Assembly (NCBI GenBank): GCA_937996705.1
Contig: CALKUQ010000023.1
Location: 1 to 19,669 of the forward strand
Direction: 5' to 3'
DNA from: an uncultured Chlamydiae bacterium
GTDB taxonomy: Bacteria > Chlamydiota > Chlamydiia > Chlamydiales > 2-12-FULL-49-11
DNA length: 19,669 nucleotides
In this document: piece by piece, positions 6,408 to 15,020 of the stretch
How positions within the stretch are numbered: the stretch's first letter is position 1
Layout: each line of letters starts with the position of its first letter
Program-made: the position numbers and the translations under genes
The notes under the pieces: generated by a model
The model's input: the letters and a program-made list of their open reading frames with translations, nothing else
Database searches by the model: none
Told to the model about the DNA's origin: nothing

Positions 6408-8099
6408 ATGCAACCTCTGTCAGCTCACTCAATTCAGACAATACTACCCACTTTAGTCGGCGCTCAAGAAAACTCAGATAAACTGAGGGAAGTGCTCCAA
6501 TCATTAAGTGAAGAGGAGCTCTCCCAATTAATTACTCTGGCGAAAAAAACGCCACCTGATGAGGTCGCAAAAGCTGTGAATGATTTTTTTCAAAGGGTTC
6601 GTCCGCTCGCGGTTTCTGATGGGGCCCCTTTTCCGAAAGTCGAAACTTGCTATTGGTATCGGAGACTTCGCTGTGCAATTTCAGAAGGAACTTCAACATT
6701 TGTCTCTTCTTTGGGGAGAGGATTAAGTGATCCCTCCCTTCAGGCTGGAGCAATTAAGGCGGCTAAATTAGCCGCTCAAACTACTGTGTGGAATCTCCAA
6801 ATTCAAAAAATGCAGAAAAATCAAGATCCTATTGAAGGGATTTTTGATTTTATTGCTTTTTTATTAGAAGAGCACGCCGAAAGTCTTACAGATCTATTTC
6901 CTTCGTTGGAAGGGGAAACTCTTAAATGGCTTAATCTTCACAAAATGGATCTTTTAGTCATTTGTAGAGAGGTTGCATACTTAAGCGAATCGGCAAGAAC
7001 CAAAGATCTTGCTAACCATCCCATAATCCAGCTTCTTGCATTGCAATTTTCTCTACGTAGTAGGGCAAAAGGATTCCCGGGCGAAAGGCTGGTCCGTTTC
7101 CTAGACAAGGTATCGCCAAAAACTGCTATTAATAGATTTATTTGGAAAGGGGTTGCTAGATATGTAGACGAGAGTCGCCTCACCTACACTGCAGCCAATG
7201 CAACTTTAAAACTTGTTGGAGAAATTCCTAAACGGGTTACCTACTTTAACTCAAAAAAATACGCGCACCTCTTTGAAGTGTGCGAAACCGCTAAAATAAA
7301 TCTTACGGAAATAGATGGAAAGACAAGGGTTGCATTAGCGGAATTACATATTCTCACAGAAAGCATTCGATGCTTTGTGGCAGGATGCAAAGAATTTGTT
7401 TCCCAAACAAAAAGATACAAGAGCTTCAGTGCTCGAGGAATTCTAGAGAGTGGCGCAAACAAACTTAAACTTTGCATGGATCTTGGGCTTGTTTTAAAAA
7501 ATGCGCACGCCCTTTCAAAAAAATTAGAAAGCGAGGATGCTGAAGTTTCCACTAAGTTAAAAAGACTTCTTTTCTCCTCTATTTATTATCCCGTTGCAAA
7601 AGAGACCACAAGCCGCTACATAGGCCCTTTTTTTATTTCCCTTATTTGTATGGTATCAAGTAGAGTCTTCTCTGAAAACATACCCCTCCAATGCCTCAAT
7701 GACCCCCTAAAATGTCCTTTTATTATAGCCAGCGACAATGACCCCAGAGTGTTAACCCTTTCTACAGCAACCCTTGTTACAAGATTTGTTTCATCTCCGT
7801 TAACAGCAGGCAATCAGACATTTCTGGACTCTTTACCCGAGCCGAATCTAGTAGATTCTATCATGAATAAAAACATATCTCTTGTAATTACAGCTACCCT
7901 GGCCGTGACAGCCCTTCCCCTAGTTACGGAGGCATTAAACAGTGTCTATGGCTATAATTCTTTATCCATTGAAACAGCTGCGCGCTTAGCAAGAAGGCAA
8001 CACGCTCAAAGAGTGATGTATAAACCAGTAAAAGACTTTGTTAGGAAAGGCAAGCAGAAACTTCAACAATTCATCAAACAACCTTGGGCGGGAAGATAG
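6408..8099 (+). CDS. Hypothetical 563-residue protein with two C-terminal hydrophobic segments
   Basis: No family is recognised. The protein is mainly helical by composition. An N-terminal Leu/Glu-rich region (residues 1-65) contains LREVLQSLSEEELSQLITLA, then a long soluble middle. Two hydrophobic stretches near the C-terminus, 404-421 (YIGPFFISLICMVSSRVF) and 490-509 (ISLVITATLAVTALPLVTEA), could be membrane segments. They are followed by a basic tail (residues 525-563) rich in Arg/Lys/Gln. The two hydrophobic segments are ~70 residues apart, wider than the tight hairpin of chlamydial Inc proteins, so an Inc assignment is not supported. There is no signal peptide and only a weak ribosome site (AGAGA at about 6392). 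It is probably a single gene. A secreted effector is possible but unproven. Confidence 0.6.
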   Translation: MQPLSAHSIQTILPTLVGAQENSDKLREVLQSLSEEELSQLITLAKKTPPDEVAKAVNDFFQRVRPLAVSDGAPFPKVETCYWYRRLRCAISEGTSTFVSSLGRGLSDPSLQAGAIKAAKLAAQTTVWNLQIQKMQKNQDPIEGIFDFIAFLLEEHAESLTDLFPSLEGETLKWLNLHKMDLLVICREVAYLSESARTKDLANHPIIQLLALQFSLRSRAKGFPGERLVRFLDKVSPKTAINRFIWKGVARYVDESRLTYTAANATLKLVGEIPKRVTYFNSKKYAHLFEVCETAKINLTEIDGKTRVALAELHILTESIRCFVAGCKEFVSQTKRYKSFSARGILESGANKLKLCMDLGLVLKNAHALSKKLESEDAEVSTKLKRLLFSSIYYPVAKETTSRYIGPFFISLICMVSSRVFSENIPLQCLNDPLKCPFIIASDNDPRVLTLSTATLVTRFVSSPLTAGNQTFLDSLPEPNLVDSIMNKNISLVITATLAVTALPLVTEALNSVYGYNSLSIETAARLARRQHAQRVMYKPVKDFVRKGKQKLQQFIKQPWAGR

Positions 8100-8235
8100 C
8101 AGCATCTTAAACATCTATTTGCTAGTAGATGAACAACCAATTTCAACTAAGATTGCACGAAACAAAAATTAAATAGACACTATATATTAATAATTTGTTA
8201 GATTAACCCTTTAGATCAAAAAAAGAGGAATCTAT

Positions 8236-9438
8236 ATGAAGCATCTATTTGAGTTACTCTTATCCTTTCACAATCAAATAAGATCAAAACGAAGTTTCGA
8301 TTTTCTGAAAATTGCTAGAGCTAAATCAATGTTAAAAACTTCTCTCTTAAGTTGTACGCTGTCACTCGGCCTCTCTTATGGCTATGCTGAAGAAAAAGGG
8401 CTTTTAGACGACTCCCCTTTTTCTGTCCCTGCATCATTGTTGCAGGCTGGATCCCCCTCCTTTAATATTCCAACTACCAAAGTGGTCGTCTTAAGCGCAG
8501 CTGAACTTAATGCAGCAATTGCTCATAATACGATCGGCCAATTGATCAATCGAGCCATAGAGAGCAACACCCTAATTAAATTTCCATCGGGGACATACAA
8601 TATTCCGGAAGTGATTTTTTTAACAGGGGTAACCAATGTAGTTTTAGAGGGGGCTATCGATGCAAGTGGTAAGCCAGCGACCACTTTAAATTTCACCCAC
8701 TCCCTCACTGATCTTTATGGGAATAATACAGAGGTTTACGGCTCTTTTGGAGCTTGGCATGGGGGTGGCGGATTTATCAACATAGGGACGAAACATCCTA
8801 TGTATGCTCAAGGGGTAAATAAACCTTCATCAAACGTGGGAATCAAAAACTTCAACATCACCTTCAATAGGAGTGTCTATCACATCCATAAAGAGGATGG
8901 GTATAACGCTTTTTTCTTTAGTAAGGCAAGTAATAGCTTCGCGCAAAACATCACGGTGACTAATTACGACAACGCATTTATTTTATCGGGATGTAGCCAT
9001 ACCACTGTCTCAAATGCCACCCTTAATGCAATAAGGAACGGCCATTTCGGCGCCGTGATTAATGCAGGTAGCGCGAACTTGATCCAAAATCTCACAACTT
9101 TAAGTCCAACTAGCCACCCCCTATCCCTACAGAAAACCACCTACAATGTCTTTAAAAACTGTGTATTAGCAAAAGGGGCTGGAGATGGGATCAGTTACAG
9201 AGGGGGATCGAGCAGCAATCTATTCTGGAATATTAATTCTGGAAATACTGTTCTAGGGGCAAGCAATGGACAGAACAAAAACCTTGCAACTACCTATGGA
9301 AAAAACGAATACTATTGGAATTGCAAAAGCCAAGGGGTCCCTTTTTCTGCCTCAAAAGTCCCTTCTTTCTTAAACGGCTATGTAAAAGCTTATTATGGAT
9401 CTCAAGTATCTCCCTTTAAAACTGGAGGACAAAATTAA
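8236..9438 (+). CDS. Exported parallel beta-helix protein (pectin-lyase-like fold)
   Basis: A 400-residue protein. The start is fixed by AGAGGA six bases before the ATG. A hydrophobic export signal lies at residues 33-51 (LKTSLLSCTLSLGLSYGYA, likely cut after GYA) but is preceded by an unusually long, basic 32-residue leader. The mature part shows the repeated short-strand pattern of right-handed parallel beta-helices: FPSGTYNIPEVIFLTGVTNVVLEG (115-139), then VGIKNFNITF, NSFAQNITVTNYDNAFILSG, HTTVSNATLNAI, ANLIQNLTTLS and YNVFKNCVLAKGAGDGISYRGG. Such proteins are often carbohydrate lyases/hydrolases or adhesins. Possible catalytic residues include H175 in a GAWHGGGG motif and D221 or E220 in KEDGYN, but no specific lyase family can be assigned. 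It stands alone between unknown genes. It probably acts in the periplasm, on the surface or in the host. Confidence 0.7.
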   Translation: MKHLFELLLSFHNQIRSKRSFDFLKIARAKSMLKTSLLSCTLSLGLSYGYAEEKGLLDDSPFSVPASLLQAGSPSFNIPTTKVVVLSAAELNAAIAHNTIGQLINRAIESNTLIKFPSGTYNIPEVIFLTGVTNVVLEGAIDASGKPATTLNFTHSLTDLYGNNTEVYGSFGAWHGGGGFINIGTKHPMYAQGVNKPSSNVGIKNFNITFNRSVYHIHKEDGYNAFFFSKASNSFAQNITVTNYDNAFILSGCSHTTVSNATLNAIRNGHFGAVINAGSANLIQNLTTLSPTSHPLSLQKTTYNVFKNCVLAKGAGDGISYRGGSSSNLFWNINSGNTVLGASNGQNKNLATTYGKNEYYWNCKSQGVPFSASKVPSFLNGYVKAYYGSQVSPFKTGGQN

Positions 9439-9552
9439 AATCCAACCCTTCACCTTTCCTTTACAATAATTGGAATTTATGTGAACCTCCTTTGCTTATA
9501 AAAATATTGAGTTTCTAGTTCTTTACTAATGAATATGTAAAAAGGGGTGATT

Positions 9553-11289
9553 ATGGATGGGATGGGTCGATTAGGTTCAACTGCAGGCTTGGGGGCTGAG
9601 TTATTTCCAGAAGACCTCGATTTTTTGTCAGACCCTGTTTTTGCTGAGCTACTACAAACAGGCCTGTATCTCCGGAGCTCTGAACCAATATCTTCTCCGG
9701 TAGTCCTTACTGGAAAAGCGATTGTTAATGAAAAGTTTTTAGAAGAGCTTGTTGCAGACCTCACCTTTTTTTTAACCACTACTGAAGAATCTCCTACAAT
9801 TCTCGCTAACAATCAAGAGTATGAATATAAGAGCTACTCAGCTGGCCCTGATTTCTATTTTTCCATCCGTATTAAGGTCAATCCGGAAGATATTTTATCT
9901 TTGAAATTTAATTCCTCTAGGAAATTAGTGGAGGCGGGATCTGCCACACCTGAACAGCCTAGATTAATGAGCCTGCCCTTCGAAGAACTTTTTTCTCAAG
10001 ATCATCAATGGAACACAAGGCTGATTGCAATAAAAAACACCCTCGTTTTTAACAGTTCTGAAACAAGAGTTGTTGAACTTAGAAAAGCCAGTGATCTCCC
10101 CCCTTTAAGAAATTTATCCTCTGCCTACGCTGGAAGATCCTTCGAAAGACCAAGTGGAGTTATCTCAGCACTTGAACCCCGCTCTAGGAACGTAGAGGGA
10201 TGTTTAATTCGATCTGATTCTGAACAAATCCTTCCATTTTCTGTCGATCCAAGTGTAAGCATTGACACATTTGCCATTAATATCTATGAACAAGGCCGCT
10301 CCCACGGATTAGACCCCTCTAGCTATACAGAGCTAAGAATATCTTGCAGTGTAACAGGTGAAAAAATCGTTTATATAAACTCTCAAGGAATTGTCACTTG
10401 GTTAAATGATGCATACGATACATCTACCTATAATGAATTTGTCAAAGCGGGGAGAATTTTAACCTATTGTCTAAAACAGATATCGACGCTATCGATCAGT
10501 ATTGACGGTCTAAGCCGGGAATCAACTTTGATCAGTCTTGCCATATCTAGTAATTCGACATTTCAGAAGGCTGCGAATCGCATTTGCAAAGAGGTGCAAA
10601 CGGTTGGAAAAATTACCGACAAATCAAATCTTATTCTGATTTATGATAGAAAAAAAATCGCAACAATTAAGGATACTGGAGAGTTAGCTTGGATCGAACC
10701 CAGTCTGAAGAGGGACTCCTCTCTAAAAACCCTCTTTAAAACAAACACAATTTCATTTCGAGTGGTAAAAGACCCTCACTTTAGCGAAAGTATGTTCTCC
10801 CTATTTCTCGGAGATTTTTTATCTTTCGAAGATGATGAATATAAAATTACAAGCACTATCACCCCTCCCTCAAAAACTCTTATCTTAGAAAGAAAAATTG
10901 ATCCCCCCTTTCAATATGAACTTGTATTTTTAAACGAGACTTTTGCAACCCTAACAAACAGAGCCACCAGCACCTCCTACAGAATTGAAGAAGTGACTAA
11001 CCCTCAAAGCGATATCAACAAAATACTCACGCCCATTGCAAGAAACCTGCGCGCTCGTAATTTGGAAATGGAACTCCTTAGACAATACCTAGATCCCACG
11101 ACTAGAACTATTTCTATAGGCGGCACCCTAACTGATAAAGAGGGACACACCTATATCATTAAGGAATTAACTAGCAGGAAAATCACTTTAACATCTTCAG
11201 AAACCTCACCTAGAGAACTTAATTTGTCGTTAGACGAGCCGATGACGCGAGAAGAGCGGAAATTGTTTATAGGAATAGTCTATCAATAG
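9553..11289 (+). CDS. Hypothetical 578-residue protein
   Basis: The open frame begins at a GTG (9547), but that codon overlaps the AAGGGG ribosome site. The ATG at 9553 sits at the right distance from it and is preferred. No family is recognised. The N-terminus is Gly-rich (DGMGRLGSTAGLGAEL) and acidic. The rest has many Ser/Thr/Arg and short strand-like segments. Several stretches look loosely alike (KIVYINSQGIVTWL near 272-285, KKIATIKDTGELAWI near 372-386), hinting at a repeated beta domain, though weakly. There is no signal peptide or membrane segment. It is followed after 15 bp by a small exported protein gene, suggesting one transcript. A secreted effector is possible from context only. 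Confidence 0.6.
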   Translation: MDGMGRLGSTAGLGAELFPEDLDFLSDPVFAELLQTGLYLRSSEPISSPVVLTGKAIVNEKFLEELVADLTFFLTTTEESPTILANNQEYEYKSYSAGPDFYFSIRIKVNPEDILSLKFNSSRKLVEAGSATPEQPRLMSLPFEELFSQDHQWNTRLIAIKNTLVFNSSETRVVELRKASDLPPLRNLSSAYAGRSFERPSGVISALEPRSRNVEGCLIRSDSEQILPFSVDPSVSIDTFAINIYEQGRSHGLDPSSYTELRISCSVTGEKIVYINSQGIVTWLNDAYDTSTYNEFVKAGRILTYCLKQISTLSISIDGLSRESTLISLAISSNSTFQKAANRICKEVQTVGKITDKSNLILIYDRKKIATIKDTGELAWIEPSLKRDSSLKTLFKTNTISFRVVKDPHFSESMFSLFLGDFLSFEDDEYKITSTITPPSKTLILERKIDPPFQYELVFLNETFATLTNRATSTSYRIEEVTNPQSDINKILTPIARNLRARNLEMELLRQYLDPTTRTISIGGTLTDKEGHTYIIKELTSRKITLTSSETSPRELNLSLDEPMTREERKLFIGIVYQ

Positions 11290-11304
11290 TTTTAGGCAAA
11301 AGAA

Positions 11305-11694
11305 ATGAGAGACCTTTATAATCGATTGGATAAGATACTACTCTTTTTCTCCCTTATTCAATCTTCCTTTTCAAATGCAGATTCCTCAATTTTTGACCAA
11401 GAATTTGCGTCAACTCAATCAAAGGAATTCCATAGATTGGTTTCAGAGATCGATTGTAATGAGATTCAAAGCATTAACATTGGAACTCGCTGCTTAAAAT
11501 CTTTCCCTTGTCAACATAGCGTAACGGTAATTTTGAATAACGGGACAACCGTAACAGGCCTTGATAGTTTTCAGATCTCTTCCATCGTAAAAGCTCTTCC
11601 GAAAGAAAAAATTAACCCCGAGGGCGATTGGGATGCAGAGAGCATAATAACTCACTTTGCCCCTTATTCTCAAAGTCAGATTAAATTAGAATAA
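11305..11694 (+). CDS. Small exported hypothetical protein, 129 residues
   Basis: The N-terminus looks like a signal peptide: basic start (MRDLYNRLDK), hydrophobic core (ILLFFSLIQSSF) and a likely cleavage site after SNA at residue 25. The mature domain of ~100 residues has three cysteines (about 51, 63, 69: IDCNEI, TRCLKSFPCQ) and strand-like segments (SVTVILNNGTTVTGL). It is not assigned to a family. It lies 15 bp downstream of the 578-residue gene with a weak ribosome site, so it is likely co-expressed. Possible roles include a periplasmic partner or chaperone of its neighbour, which is speculation. Confidence 0.6.
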   Translation: MRDLYNRLDKILLFFSLIQSSFSNADSSIFDQEFASTQSKEFHRLVSEIDCNEIQSINIGTRCLKSFPCQHSVTVILNNGTTVTGLDSFQISSIVKALPKEKINPEGDWDAESIITHFAPYSQSQIKLE

Positions 11695-11698
11695 TATA

Positions 11699-11872
11699 CT
11701 CATTCCAGTTGAAACACCCTCTTTTTCTTTGCAAAATCTTTTTATCTCAATTCCGCTTCATCAGGCCTGGTTTCAAACAGAGCCTTCTTCAGCGGACGGC
11801 TTCGCCTAATTGAACTAAAACGATTTTGCTGCGAAAAATCCGGGTCTTTCAGCTGTCATGAGTATAGACCCG
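11699..11872 (+). repeat. Modular intergenic repeat, copy 1 (modules A-B-C)
   Basis: Three blocks recur at 16983-17180. Module A (11699-11739) contains AACACCCTCTTTTTC. Module B (11791-11845) is 52/55 identical to 16983-17037 and contains AGCGGACGGCTTCGCC. Module C (about 11838-11862) contains GGGTCTTTCAGCTGTCATGAG. A starts CTCAT and C ends ATGAG, so the unit has imperfect inverted ends. CGGGTCT (11841-11847) pairs with AGACCCG (11866-11872) to form a hairpin just upstream of the promoter at 11891. It may be a degenerate mobile element or a leader/regulatory repeat. Confidence 0.75.
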
Positions 11873-11890
11873 ATTTGCAGAATACTTCCC

Positions 11891-11919
11891 TTGACATATA
11901 AAGATTTTGCAAATATAAT
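11891..11919 (+). promoter_or_regulatory. Perfect-consensus sigma70 promoter of the ankyrin-protein gene
   Basis: TTGACA (11891-11896) and TATAAT (11914-11919) both match consensus at all six positions, with the optimal 17 bp spacer. Predicted initiation near 11926 leaves a ~24 nt leader holding the AAAGGGA ribosome site. This is the strongest promoter visible in the window and suggests high-level sigma70 (chlamydial sigma66 if the taxonomy is right) transcription. Confidence 0.85.
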
Positions 11920-11949
11920 TTATCGAAATTTATAAAAAGGGATATAGTT

Positions 11950-14900
11950 ATGCTTCCTCCAATTACAACACCTATCGATTTTATGCTGGGAGGAGCTGGA
12001 GCTGCCTCTGAACCGACCGCGCAAAAAACAGAGGAAATTGTCTTTGCTAGTCCTGAAGACATAAATCCCGTAATGGAAGAATTCACAAGAACTCTAAATA
12101 GTCCGTTTTTCAGAGAAAATTATCTCCAAGCGCAACAGTTACTTATTGAAGCGCTAAAAAATCCTGAATTCCTACCAGGGTTACCCGCTGAAATTCGAAA
12201 AGATCCATTCACAAAATTGGGAATTTTTCAACAGTCTCTTGTTAAATGGGTTGATTGGAGTCGGTATAAAGGAAGCAGCTTTGGCTCTGGAATCAGTGAT
12301 GTGATGATCTCTGTATTAAATGCCTCACGCTTTGCAGGGAAGGCAATTTTAATGGGCGTGAATAATTTTTCCGATTTTCATCCTAAAATTTGTGCTGGTG
12401 AAGATTCTCCGGTTATCCAAATGATTAAGAATGCCCACAATTTTGTCCAAGAGCAATCCTTAAACCCCTATTTTTCGATTCCTAGCCTATTTCTCCCAAC
12501 AGACGGAACAATGTCAAATCCGATAGATGTTCGGCATGTGGGAGTTGTTATTCCTGCAAAAGCAGGTGTTATCACAGAATTCGATATGGAAATTCGGGCC
12601 TATCAAACAGCGATTGTAGCCCTTCTATTTCGAGCAAATGGAACTATTACTACTCTTTATATTCCCCCTTATACATCTAAAAAAATATACATACAAAACG
12701 CCGATGGCAATTTTTCTCACTCCGGAATTAAGCCAAAAGAAGATGACACAACTTACGAGTCTGAAATGGAGACGACATCTGATAGATCCGAAAGAGACGA
12801 TGCGAAAAAGCCAGCTAAATCCTCTCATTTTGACTCTTGTCTTTTTTGTTTAACGATTCCGGTGGAAATTGTTCATCCAACTTTTGAACATACCGGTCGC
12901 GGCGTAGGAACAGCAAAAGTGGCGGGCATGCCCCTCGCTAAAGGTATGGGAGGAGATCCTTTTTCCATAGCTCACCTGAAAGATGCAGAGCCTCTAACTT
13001 CTAAAAGGAGAGCTCCTAGCCTTACACGAGCTGTACCTGGAGAAATTGTCGAAGGAAGTGAAGTAGTTCCTCAAACCTATTCAGACCCAGAGTTTCCCAA
13101 TTCAAGAATTAGAAGAGTTCCTGGACAACCCCTTCAGCTCACCTGTTTTGACTTGATATGCGCCTCTAACTCTAGCCAAGCAGCTTCAATCCCCGCAATT
13201 TTTCACTGCCTTCTTCACCAATTTATTCTAATGTCCCACCCAAATGTCGCAGATTTTTTTTCACCACCGGTAGGAAGCGTCCTTAAAAACCACATTCTAC
13301 CGAACGATTTAGCAGTAATGCTTGATAAATTTGCGCCCCCTAATGAAGGGGTAAGCTTTCGATCTACTCCGACTGGATTTGCAGGCGCCGGCAGTGCTTC
13401 TGGAAGTTCTGCAGGAGCTGGATCTGCAGGGCCTGCAAAAGTAAAAGAATCCCGAGACCCTCTAGTCGATGCTTTTTTTGAACTAATCCGTAGCAATGAT
13501 TTAGACGCCTTAAATTCCTATAACGGAGACATTCACTATATAAATGGCGTTGGAAATACAGGATTAATGTCTTCTATTATTCTAAATTTGAGAAATTCAT
13601 TTAACTGGTGTATTAAACAAGGTGTTGGCAGAAGCGTTGACAGAAAACACCCACAAAGAGGGACAACCGCTCTAATGCTAGCAGCGACACATGAAAGCGA
13701 CTATTTTGTAAAGGCGTTAATTGATGCAGGAGCCAATCCCCTTTTGAAAGATTTTAATGGGTATACAGCTCTAGATCACGCAATAAACTCCAACAGGACT
13801 ATTCCTGCAACCTATTTATTAAGAACATGTTATAACCTAACTGACGAAGTGCATTACGAGAAAATTTCTGAGATCGCCGAATCCCATAGAAGCTCAAGAA
13901 GACCCATTGCACTTAGTAACTTGGATCTAATTTTAAGCAAAGCTCCTGGTTTCGAAACAATCACTCCCTCTAGAGACCCTTCTAAAAAATTTGGCTGGGG
14001 CTCCCAAGCAAGACCTCAACCCAAGCGTAAAGTGATCGATTTAAAAACAAGAGAAGTGGTAACTATTCTTTTGGCAGACATTTACACAAATACCGTTTTA
14101 GCGAAAGGAAAACTAGATCCAGCTGATGCTAAGCACCCATATCTAATTAACTCTGAGGGAGATAACCTATTCATGGTTGTAGTGCGTTCTCTAAACAAAG
14201 TTGCTGTGAAAAATTTTTTAGAATATGCGACTTTATTCAAAGAGTATTGCAATGAGCAAAATGATTATGGCCAAACCGTACTCCACTCTCTTGTTTTAGC
14301 AACAGCAGATTGTAAATCAGCTCTCATGCCTGCTCAGATTTCAGCATTAAAAGTCGTTGATCTTTTAGATGAGCTTTGCCCAAAACTGGATAAAACTGTA
14401 GTTGACTACCATAAAAAAACCGCCGCCGCCCTTGCAGAAGAACTAGACCTCCCCTTTTTGGCCGCGGGCTTATCTTTGGAAGAAGGTTTTTTTCCTAAAG
14501 CCCCAGATTTGCGGTATGGCGCGCTACCTCTCCAACGCGAAGTAGCTCCCCCTATCACCTCCACATATCCAACAACGGCGCCAGGATTCTATCCAGCAGG
14601 GGCAGGCTCAGCTTCAATAGGAGCCCCAGCGGAAGCTACAGCGGTTCCTCCCACAACAGCACCACTTGAACGAATTAAAGGACATATAAGAATATATAAC
14701 GCCAAATTCAAAGTTACCCAACCAATATTTTTTGGTTTTCATCCAACTATGGGATTTGAAAAAAATTTTAAAAACCTAATTTTTGTACTGAGGAATAGAG
14801 GCCTCTTTTCGGGAGAGGGAAAGAATTTTCTATTTTATAGGATCATGAAGAATCTCGATGGATCCCCTTCTTCGTTAGTAAAGGTAGACTATACAGCTCA

Positions 14901-15015
14901 ACCTGATGCGACATATCAATACGCTGTGGCGGAAGTTACCACTGGAAGAGATGAGACTGAACTTTTAGAAGAGATGGATGAAAATCTTAACAACCCCCTC
15001 TATTGGTCTCCTTAA
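11950..15015 (+). CDS. Large ankyrin-repeat protein with Gly/Ala/Ser linkers, 1021 residues
   Basis: The ATG follows AAAGGGA at good spacing. The first ~475 residues are unrecognised. A Gly/Ala/Ser linker (about 476-496, containing GAGSASGSSAGAGSAG) leads into an ankyrin region. The clearest unit is GTTALMLAATHESDYFVKAL-IDAGANPLLKDFNGYTALDHA at about 574-606, with a weaker preceding unit. A further ankyrin-like stretch follows at about 736-785 (GDNLFMVVVRSLNKVAVKNF, then NDYGQTVLHSLVLA). A second Ala/Gly/Pro linker (about 882-905) precedes a final ~115-residue domain. Ankyrin proteins of intracellular bacteria frequently act on host proteins; that role here is inference. There is no signal peptide, so secretion would be type III or similar. 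It has its own consensus promoter, and the convergent next gene ends only 5 bp away. Confidence 0.75.
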   Translation: MLPPITTPIDFMLGGAGAASEPTAQKTEEIVFASPEDINPVMEEFTRTLNSPFFRENYLQAQQLLIEALKNPEFLPGLPAEIRKDPFTKLGIFQQSLVKWVDWSRYKGSSFGSGISDVMISVLNASRFAGKAILMGVNNFSDFHPKICAGEDSPVIQMIKNAHNFVQEQSLNPYFSIPSLFLPTDGTMSNPIDVRHVGVVIPAKAGVITEFDMEIRAYQTAIVALLFRANGTITTLYIPPYTSKKIYIQNADGNFSHSGIKPKEDDTTYESEMETTSDRSERDDAKKPAKSSHFDSCLFCLTIPVEIVHPTFEHTGRGVGTAKVAGMPLAKGMGGDPFSIAHLKDAEPLTSKRRAPSLTRAVPGEIVEGSEVVPQTYSDPEFPNSRIRRVPGQPLQLTCFDLICASNSSQAASIPAIFHCLLHQFILMSHPNVADFFSPPVGSVLKNHILPNDLAVMLDKFAPPNEGVSFRSTPTGFAGAGSASGSSAGAGSAGPAKVKESRDPLVDAFFELIRSNDLDALNSYNGDIHYINGVGNTGLMSSIILNLRNSFNWCIKQGVGRSVDRKHPQRGTTALMLAATHESDYFVKALIDAGANPLLKDFNGYTALDHAINSNRTIPATYLLRTCYNLTDEVHYEKISEIAESHRSSRRPIALSNLDLILSKAPGFETITPSRDPSKKFGWGSQARPQPKRKVIDLKTREVVTILLADIYTNTVLAKGKLDPADAKHPYLINSEGDNLFMVVVRSLNKVAVKNFLEYATLFKEYCNEQNDYGQTVLHSLVLATADCKSALMPAQISALKVVDLLDELCPKLDKTVVDYHKKTAAALAEELDLPFLAAGLSLEEGFFPKAPDLRYGALPLQREVAPPITSTYPTTAPGFYPAGAGSASIGAPAEATAVPPTTAPLERIKGHIRIYNAKFKVTQPIFFGFHPTMGFEKNFKNLIFVLRNRGLFSGEGKNFLFYRIMKNLDGSPSSLVKVDYTAQPDATYQYAVAEVTTGRDETELLEEMDENLNNPLYWSP

Positions 15016-15020
15016 TAAAA

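Noticed and set aside
6408..8099. Assignment of the 563-residue protein as a chlamydial inclusion-membrane (Inc) protein
   Set aside because: The two hydrophobic segments are ~70 residues apart rather than forming the tight bilobed hairpin typical of Inc proteins.
8112..8131. Hairpin CATCTA/TAGATG after the 563-residue gene, considered as a terminator
   Set aside because: The stem is only 6 bp, AT-rich, and not followed by a T-run.
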